Notes under the pieces: model-generated
Told to the model about the DNA's origin: nothing
Database searches by the model: none
Seen by the model: the letters and a program-made list of their open reading frames with translations, nothing else
NCBI GenBank assembly: GCA_030674185.1
Contig: JAPXFY010001319.1
Location: forward strand, 20,001 to 32,500
DNA: 12,500 nucleotides
Source: Monoplex corrugatus
Taxonomy: Eukaryota > Mollusca > Gastropoda > Littorinimorpha > Ranellidae
Direction of reading: 5' to 3'
Translations under genes and position numbers: made by a program
Shown: positions 7,501 to 12,500 of the stretch, in pieces
How the letters are laid out: every line of letters starts with the position of its first letter
Position numbering within the stretch: position 1 is the first letter of the stretch

Positions 7501-7520
7501 GAATCCTGGTCACGGAACCA
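7501..7520 (-). other. Primer-binding site for a tRNA
   Basis: On the minus strand TGGTTCCGTGACCAGGAT begins three bases (TTT) after the inferred LTR end CA. TGG is the complement of the universal tRNA CCA end, and the next bases have the acceptor and T-stem pattern. From memory it partly resembles both Glu-type and His-type tRNA 3' ends, with about three mismatches to each, so the primer tRNA is not settled. Confidence 0.7.
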
Positions 7521-7651
7521 AAATGGATATGTCTTAGTGTTGCACTACACCCTTTCTAAAAGAAACAGACCACTCAGTCAATATACTTTTCTTCTTAGTC
7601 TACCACCATATCTTTTTAAAACGTGCCTCAAAACGGCGTGGTGGCAGAACT

Positions 7652-7657
7652 TTTATT
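7652..7657 (-). promoter_or_regulatory. Polyadenylation signal AATAAA in the LTR
   Basis: The hexamer lies about 160 bases downstream of the TATA box in the sense direction, as expected for R. A possible hairpin (CCACCA with TGGTGG) and a GT-rich stretch follow at about 7645-7600. The equivalent site in the 3' LTR, the one that would end the transcript, is outside the window. Confidence 0.6.
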
Positions 7658-7814
7658 TCCTTTTAACACATGACAAACTTCATGATCTAAAACTAATCAT
7701 CCCCCAGCACTAACTGCCAGAGGAAAAACCCGCGTTGTGTTCTTCTTAGTGTGCCTCCATAGGGTGTCTCTAGGGTGTCTCCAGGGTGTCTCTCACGTGG
7801 GTCGGAGGCCCTTT

Positions 7815-7822
7815 CTTTTATA
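7815..7822 (-). promoter_or_regulatory. TATA box of the LTR promoter
   Basis: TATAAAAG on the minus strand, followed 15 bases downstream by the palindrome CACGTG. A start site about 25-30 bases downstream would fall at about 7790, at the edge of the 11-bp triplicate. The copy in the 3' LTR is at 108-115. Confidence 0.7.
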
Positions 7823-8189
7823 CACTTCCCTCGCATCAGATAATGTAAAATAATGCAAATTTTATGCTGGCCATAAAAATTGGAACTGACCAGGCGTGAA
7901 TCCTTTAAAGGGATGTCCACCTTTTCACAATATCTAGGATAAAATAACCATTCAGTTCTCTTACTAGCTGGGCAGCCGATTATGGTCGTGTGACTGCCCT
8001 TTTTAGTTACTGAATATGTAATGAACAGCGTATGTCCATCACGAGTAACTTCTAAAGAGCTACTTGCCCTGGGCAGTCACGGTTTGACCTCTCTGACCAC
8101 TTAGAGTGACTTTTCCTGATACTATCACTCACTAGCGTACCTGGCCCTATTTCCATAAGGCCATAGGGCACACCTATTGAAGTGTAACA

Positions 8190-8286
8190 AAGGAGGCCAT
8201 AAGTAGTCAAATGTTGTCTGTGTGTGTGACCTCCACCATCAGCCTGCTCCTCTACGATTACACAAGTTCCCCAAGTGTTTCATCAT
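8190..8286. other. Short spacer between LTR element and minisatellite
   Basis: About 97 bp with no coding frame, repeat or RNA gene that I can recognise, apart from a short GT run near 8217-8230. It is the right flank of the LTR insertion. It may be host DNA or the far 5' part of the LINE. Confidence 0.5.
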
Positions 8287-9356
8287 TGTTGCTGAGTTAT
8301 TCCCCATTATCGGAGATTAGGGTTGCTGAGTAATTCCCCATTATCAGAGATTAGGGTTGCCGAGTTATTCCCTATTATCAGAGACTAGGATTACTGAATT
8401 ATTTCCCAATATCAGAGATTAGGCTTGCTGATTTATTTTCCATGAGCAGAAAATAGGGTTGCTGAGTTATTCCCCATTATCAGAGATTATTGTTGCTGAT
8501 TTATTTCCCATTATCGTTGAGTAGGTTGCTGAGTTATTCCCCATTCTTGGAGGTCAGGGTTGCGTTGTTAAGTTATTTCCCATTATCATAGATGAGTGCC
8601 GTTGAGTTATGTCCCATTATCAGAGATAAGGGTTGCTGAGTTCTTCCCCATTTTAGGAAATTAGGGCTGCTGAGTTATTCCCCTTTATCAGAGACTAAGA
8701 TTACTGAGTAATTCTCCATTATCAGAGATTAGGGTTGCTGAGTTATTTCCTATTATCAGAGATGAGGCTTGCTGTGTTATTTCCCATCATTAGAGATAGG
8801 GCTTGCTGAGTTATTTCCCATCATCAGAGGTAAGGCTTGCTGAGTTATTTCCCATCATCAGAGGTTTGGGACACTGAGTTATTTCCCATGATCAGAGAAT
8901 AGGGTTGCTGAGTTATTCCTCATTATCGGAGATCAGGTTGCTTAGTTATTCCCCATTTTTGGAGGCCAGGGTTGCGTTGTTAAATTAATTGCCATTATCA
9001 TAGATGAGTGCTGTTGAGTTATGCCCCATTATCAGAGATTAGGGATGCTGAGTTCTTCCCCATTTTATGAAATTAGGGTTGATGAGTTATTCCCCATGAT
9101 CAGAGATCAGGATTGCTGATTTAATGCCCATTATTGGTGATCAGAGTTGCTTAGTTATTCCTCATTATCAGAGACGAGAGTCACTGAGTTATTTCCCAAT
9201 ATCGGAGATTACAATTGCTGAATTATTCTTAAATATCTGAGTGTTTACAATGGCTGAGTTATTACCCATTATCAAAGATTAGGACTGCTGAGTTATTCTA
9301 CAATATTGGAGATTAAAATTGCTGAGTTATGTGCCATTATTGGAGATTAGGATTGC
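8287..9356. repeat. 34-bp minisatellite, about 31 units
   Basis: The typical unit begins TTGCTGAGTTATT, goes on with CCCC, and ends ATTATCAGAGATTAGGG, 34 bp in all. Units vary by substitutions and small indels (32-40 bp). Because 34 is not a multiple of 3 and every unit carries stops, it is not coding. Units near 8526-8700 and 8938-9112 match each other in order and in shared indels at a constant offset of 412 bp. The array ends within a few bases of the LINE coding region. Confidence 0.95.
8526..9112. repeat. 412-bp higher-order repeat within the minisatellite
   Basis: The unit with TTGGAGGTCAGGG (8526-8559) pairs with TTGGAGGCCAGGG (8938-8971). The long 40-bp unit starting TTGCGTTGTTAA (8560) pairs with the one at 8972, and the next units (TTGAGTTATG..., GAGTTCTTCCCCATTTTA...) follow in the same order. 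Twelve units make one period, so a block of units was duplicated and then diverged. Confidence 0.85.
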
Positions 9357-9377
9357 CGCAACTTGATTCATGTGCCT

Positions 9378-10145
9378 ATGGCTCCTCACACACAGACAAC
9401 AACGACAAACATTACACTGACTGTCTTTAATGCCCAGTCTCTTGGTGCTACCTGTAAAAAGAAACGATCTGCTGTGAATGACTTTATGCTGTCCAATGAT
9501 ATTGACATTCTTTGCGTCACGGAAACGTGGTTCAAAGAAAGTGGCGATGAACCAAAGCTACAAGACCTGGCTCCGGCTGGTTATACATCCAAGTCCTTCC
9601 CTCGCCCCACCACCACCTGCGGAGGAGGAATCGCTTTCGTCATCTCTGATAAGCTGCTGCCCTATTGCTCTTTTGACTCTTCTTTTGCTTTTCAGCACCG
9701 GACCTTTGAACTTGTTCACCTGAAGCTGTCCCTACCTAGCTTTCTTGTCACCAATATTTTCGGGATTTACAGACCAGTACCCAGTAAAAAGAACAATCTT
9801 ACTCCCAGCATGTTTATCAATGAACTTCCAGACTTTCTTGAATTTGTAAATGACCTTCCAGGAACATTGTTACTGGTTGGTGACTTCAATTTCCACTTCA
9901 ATAAGCCCACAGTTGGATACACGCCTGAGGTGTTAGAAATTTTAGATACTTTTGGACTCCAGCAATCCGTGAATGAAAAAACGAACAAACAAGGTAACAC
10001 AGTAGACTGGGTAGTCTACAGAGACAGTGATCATTTACTCAAGTCTTCAACTTTTGACACTAACTTAGCATCGGATCATTATGCTGTGAAGTGTGAATTA
10101 GACATCATTAGGCCCCGCCGTTCCAAAGAAGTACAAGGAAGTTAG
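9378..10145 (+). CDS. LINE AP-type endonuclease domain
   Basis: This domain nicks target DNA to start target-primed reverse transcription. Counting from the codon at 9363 (a TTG, so the first real Met is residue 6 at 9378), the family motifs are FNAQSL (Asn23), VTETW (Glu54), GGGIAFVI (87-94), IYRP (Tyr136), GDFN (Asp174, Asn176), TVDWVV (Asp215) and SDHYAV (Asp238, His239). All key residues of an active APE-like nuclease are present. The frame ends in a TAG at 10143-10145, but protein similarity appears to move to the +1 frame at a CCCC run at 10113-10116. The endonuclease and RT are thus one ORF split by a one-base insertion or a sequence error. Confidence 0.9.
   Translation: MAPHTQTTTTNITLTVFNAQSLGATCKKKRSAVNDFMLSNDIDILCVTETWFKESGDEPKLQDLAPAGYTSKSFPRPTTTCGGGIAFVISDKLLPYCSFDSSFAFQHRTFELVHLKLSLPSFLVTNIFGIYRPVPSKKNNLTPSMFINELPDFLEFVNDLPGTLLLVGDFNFHFNKPTVGYTPEVLEILDTFGLQQSVNEKTNKQGNTVDWVVYRDSDHLLKSSTFDTNLASDHYAVKCELDIIRPRRSKEVQGS
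10113..10116 (+). other. Frame break between LINE endonuclease and RT
   Basis: Before the CCCC run the endonuclease frame is open, and after it the RT frame (codon starts at 10117 and every third base) is open with a lysine-rich linker. An extra base in the run would explain the break. The endonuclease frame reaches its stop only 27 bases later. Confidence 0.65.
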
Positions 10146-10245
10146 GAAAATTTCTGCTATCGACATAGAGGCTTTCAAATCTGATCTGATCACGGCCATA
10201 CCGAGTGAGCCATCGGCTTTTCAGCTGACCTCTGCCCTCCGTGCC

Positions 10246-12261
10246 ATGCTTGATAAGCATGCTCCAGTGAGCAGGCGCTTGATCTCTGATCGCTCATTGT
10301 GTCAATGGCACAGCACAGTGGGTCCTGAGTTGTCGGAGGCCAAGCAGGAGAGGAGGAGGGCTGAGAGGCGATGGCGCGCCACGGGTCTGACTGTGTACTG
10401 GGAAATATATCAAACCGCTAGAAATCATGTTACTGATATTGTTCATCAAGCAAAAACTTTGTTCTATTCTTCAAAGATATTGGCTTGTAATACGGCCAAG
10501 CAGTTGTTCAATGTCACAAATAGTCTGTTAGGTAAAGTCAGCTGCTCCACCCTCCCCACCATCTTCCAAGCTCAAGAGCTCCCTCAGAAATTCTTAGAGT
10601 TTTTCAATGGCAAAATTGATACTATCCGTGAAAACCTAGATTCTACTGCACCTGTACACTCCCTGAATGACAAAGTTTACTGTGGACCTCCTTTGACTTC
10701 TTTCAGCCCTGTTAGCCAAGACTATGTCAAAAAAATTTGTTTGCGATGCAGCCCTAAATCATGTGAACTTGATGCCATTCCTACTCACTTGCTCTTCCAG
10801 TGTATCGATGACGTTCTACCCCATATTACTCATGTTATCAATACCTCTCTGTCCTCTGGTCACGTTCCTGAAATCTTCAGGTCTGCAGTGGTACGTCCAT
10901 TGATCAAGAAACCTTCACTAGACAAAAACGTTCTAAAGAATTATCGGCCTGTGTCAAATTTGTCATTTCTATCAAAATTATTGGAAAAGATTGTTCTGGA
11001 ACAAATTCTAGAACACCTCGAAAAGAATCACCTCTTGAATCCTCATCAGTCTGCTTACCGACAAGGCCATAGCTGTGAGACAGCACTCCTCCGTGTAGTC
11101 AATGACCTCCTCTGTGGGCTTGATGATGGGAACGTTTCCTTGTTAGCGTTGTTGGATCTTTCCGCAGCATTTGACACGATCGATCATAATATTTTGTTCT
11201 CACGGCTTCAAACTTCCTTTGGTTTCAAAGACACAGCCCTCGACTGGATTATCTCTTACTTGAATGGACGGACTCAGACAGTGTGTGTACAGGACAGATA
11301 CTCAGACAGTTCTCCTCTTAGGTACGGTGTGCCTCAGGGTTCTGTACTGGGGCCAGTCCTTTTTGTGCTGTATGCCGGTCCTGTGTCTGACGTCATTGGT
11401 GGTCATGCCATGTTGCACGAGAGCTTTGCTGATGATACACAGCTTCATCAGTCGGCTCCCATTGCTAAAATTGACTCACTGATTTCTCAGGCGCAGGGCT
11501 GCATTGCAGACCTAAAGGACTGGATGACTACCAACAAACTACAACTAAATGACGACAAGACGGAACTCATGTTCGTGACAAAACAACCTAACCATCCTTC
11601 TCTATCTTCAACTGTCACTATCAATGACTGTACTGTTTCTGTGTCCACCTCTGTCCGCAGTCTAGGGGTCATTCTTGACCAATCCCTCTCCTTTGAGAAA
11701 CAAGTTTCAAATATTTGCAAGATTGCTTATTTAGAACTAAGAAGAATCAGTTCCGTACGTCACCTTCTCTCTACAGATGCTACAAAAACTCTCATTTGTG
11801 CCTTTGTTTTATCTAGAATAGATTACTGCAACTCACTTTTGGCCGGCCTTCCGAAATACCTGATAGAAAGATTACAGCGAATCCAAAATCATGCAGCCCG
11901 GGTAGTCTGTAGAGCAGGTAAATATGATCACATTTCGCCACTACTTCACTCTCTTCACTGGTTATCTGTCTCAAACCGTATCTCGTACAAAATCTCAACT
12001 CTCACTTTCTCTTCTCTCTTTGAAAATGGACCTTCTTATCTCTCGGATCTCCTTCAAATCTATACTCCCTCTCGACAACTACGCTCCTCTGCAGACGACC
12101 GTCTTCTACGAATGACTCGCTTCAGAACTACTACTGGTGAAAGGTCTTTCTCTTTTCAAGCTCCATCGATGTGGAACAGACTGCCAGACTCTCTCAGACA
12201 TTCAGATTATTTCTCTTCTTTCAAGTCTAAACTTAAAACCCATCTATTTTCTCACAACTAG
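10246..12261 (+). CDS. LINE reverse transcriptase and C-terminal domain
   Basis: This part copies the element's RNA at the nicked target. The frame is open upstream of the Met at 10246 to about 10117, so that Met is internal. Motifs counted from it are NYRPVSNLS (232-240), the RT core LLDLSAAFDTID (Asp304), GVPQGSVLGP (361-370) and FADD (394-397, catalytic Asp396 and Asp397). The end (about 565-671) has HSLHWLSV, GPSYLSDLL, RSFSFQAPSMWNRLP and a final FKSKLKTHLF, the conserved C-terminus that I know from L2/CR1/Jockey-group LINEs. There are no internal stops over about 715 codons, which suggests a young copy. No RNase H domain is present, as expected for this group. Confidence 0.93.
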   Translation: MLDKHAPVSRRLISDRSLCQWHSTVGPELSEAKQERRRAERRWRATGLTVYWEIYQTARNHVTDIVHQAKTLFYSSKILACNTAKQLFNVTNSLLGKVSCSTLPTIFQAQELPQKFLEFFNGKIDTIRENLDSTAPVHSLNDKVYCGPPLTSFSPVSQDYVKKICLRCSPKSCELDAIPTHLLFQCIDDVLPHITHVINTSLSSGHVPEIFRSAVVRPLIKKPSLDKNVLKNYRPVSNLSFLSKLLEKIVLEQILEHLEKNHLLNPHQSAYRQGHSCETALLRVVNDLLCGLDDGNVSLLALLDLSAAFDTIDHNILFSRLQTSFGFKDTALDWIISYLNGRTQTVCVQDRYSDSSPLRYGVPQGSVLGPVLFVLYAGPVSDVIGGHAMLHESFADDTQLHQSAPIAKIDSLISQAQGCIADLKDWMTTNKLQLNDDKTELMFVTKQPNHPSLSSTVTINDCTVSVSTSVRSLGVILDQSLSFEKQVSNICKIAYLELRRISSVRHLLSTDATKTLICAFVLSRIDYCNSLLAGLPKYLIERLQRIQNHAARVVCRAGKYDHISPLLHSLHWLSVSNRISYKISTLTFSSLFENGPSYLSDLLQIYTPSRQLRSSADDRLLRMTRFRTTTGERSFSFQAPSMWNRLPDSLRHSDYFSSFKSKLKTHLFSHN

Positions 12262-12500
12262 TCAATGCTGCGTAGGGGTACCACCTATGTCATAGCCGTC
12301 TAAGCCTTGTTTTGACATACTGTTTCAGGGTGTGTTTTCTATTGCATGTGTTTGTTGTATAATTGAACGTTGTGTGATTTGGTTTTGTAGCAATGCTTGA
12401 GATGAGTGAGTGTTGTGCTCGTAGGATTTGTTGGTTTCTGTAGTGGTGGTATTCGTAGTTGTTTGTGAGGTGTGTGGTTGTGTGTGTAGGAGAGGTGAAT
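12262..12500 (+). other. LINE 3' untranslated tail, GT-rich, incomplete
   Basis: No coding sequence follows the TAG. From about 12300 the plus strand becomes rich in G and T: only 7 of the last 140 bases are C. The stretch ends in TGTGTGTAGG-type sequence at the window edge. The 3' tail of such LINEs carries the RT recognition structure and often ends in short repeats rather than poly(A), but the actual terminus is not visible. Confidence 0.6.

Larger units (their letters stand above)
1..8189 (-). mobile_element. Ty3/Gypsy LTR retrotransposon with env-like region, nearly complete
   Basis: This is a Metaviridae-type element in the order LTR, PBS, gag, protease, RT, RNase H, integrase, env-like, PPT, LTR, all on the minus strand. 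The placement of RNase H before integrase and the D,D35E integrase with a GPY/F-like tail indicate Ty3/Gypsy rather than Copia. The two LTRs align without gaps at an offset of 7707 and differ only at 186/7893, 219/7926, 293/8000 and 358/8065, all transitions, so the copy is recent. The 3' LTR runs off the left edge, so the left target-site duplication cannot be seen. The right flank starts AAGGA at 8190. As written, gag, pol and env are all frame-broken, so this copy would need a helper to move unless the breaks are sequence errors. Confidence 0.95.
7524..8189 (-). repeat. 5' LTR, complete (about 666 bp)
   Basis: On the minus strand it runs TGTTACAC...CATATCCA, with the TG...CA ends of LTRs. 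The 8189 end is fixed by alignment to the other LTR. The 7524 end is inferred from the CA dinucleotide and the adjacent primer-binding site, because the matching part of the left LTR is outside the window. It holds a TATA box (7815-7822), an E-box CACGTG (7794-7799), the 11-bp triplicate (7761-7793) and AATAAA (7657-7652). This is a usual U3-R-U5 order, with transcription leftward toward gag. Confidence 0.92.
9357..12500 (+). mobile_element. Non-LTR retrotransposon (LINE), L2/CR1-like, right end outside window
   Basis: AP endonuclease followed by reverse transcriptase in a single reading direction, with the C-terminal region typical of L2/CR1-type LINEs and a GT-rich 3' tail. No ORF1 is seen. 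The coding region starts essentially at the endonuclease N-terminus, against the minisatellite, so the 5' end is either at this junction or includes the repeats. The endonuclease and RT frames differ by one base at a CCCC run, so this copy is broken as written. The 3' terminus is not reached. Confidence 0.88.

Noticed and set aside
7693..7920. Minus-strand ORF of 75 codons within the 5' LTR
   Set aside because: It spans the promoter and R region of the LTR and has no protein-like motif; it is chance in a regulatory repeat.
8190..8286. Host exon or RNA gene in the spacer
   Set aside because: Too short, no open frame with content and no tRNA-like fold visible; left as unassigned.
8287..9356. 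CRISPR array or protein-coding repeat domain
   Set aside because: The 34-bp units are contiguous without spacers, vary in length, and have stops in all frames.

Overview
The window is animal nuclear DNA made almost entirely of mobile elements and tandem repeats. I see no host gene, tRNA, rRNA or bacterial-type feature. The kinds of element (an env-bearing Ty3/Gypsy retroelement and an L2/CR1-like LINE) and the moderate GC fit an invertebrate such as a mollusc or other marine lophotrochozoan or deuterostome. That placement is an inference from element type and is not strong.

Layout: (1) 1-8189 is one Ty3/Gypsy (Metaviridae) LTR element on the minus strand. It reads right to left: 5' LTR (7524-8189), primer-binding site (7501-7520), leader with a small ORF, gag (about 7157-6323), protease and the start of RT (6326-5256), RT/RNase H/integrase (about 5298-2311), env-like remnants (2202-1281), an 89-bp tandem array in the 3' untranslated part (685-1238), an inverted repeat, polypurine tract (483-495) and the 3' LTR (1-482). 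The 3' LTR is cut by the window edge, with about 184 bp missing. The whole element would be about 8.37 kb. The two LTRs differ at 4 of 482 shared positions, all transitions, so the insertion is young. (2) 8190-8286 is a short unassigned spacer. (3) 8287-9356 is a 34-bp minisatellite of about 31 units with a 412-bp higher-order period. (4) From about 9357 to the window end is an L2/CR1-like non-LTR retrotransposon on the plus strand, with AP endonuclease, reverse transcriptase and a GT-rich 3' tail. Its coding region abuts the minisatellite.

How the parts work: in the LTR element gag makes the particle, protease cuts the polyproteins, RT/RNase H copies the RNA from a tRNA primer and the polypurine tract, and integrase inserts the copy. 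Env would make it infectious, but here it is clearly broken. Gag and protease are in different frames, joined by a plausible -1 frameshift signal. Three further frame breaks (two in gag, one at the start of RT), and one in the LINE between endonuclease and RT, are each one base in size and lie in or beside a homopolymer run. They are either decay or sequencing indels. As written, neither element encodes a complete set of proteins.
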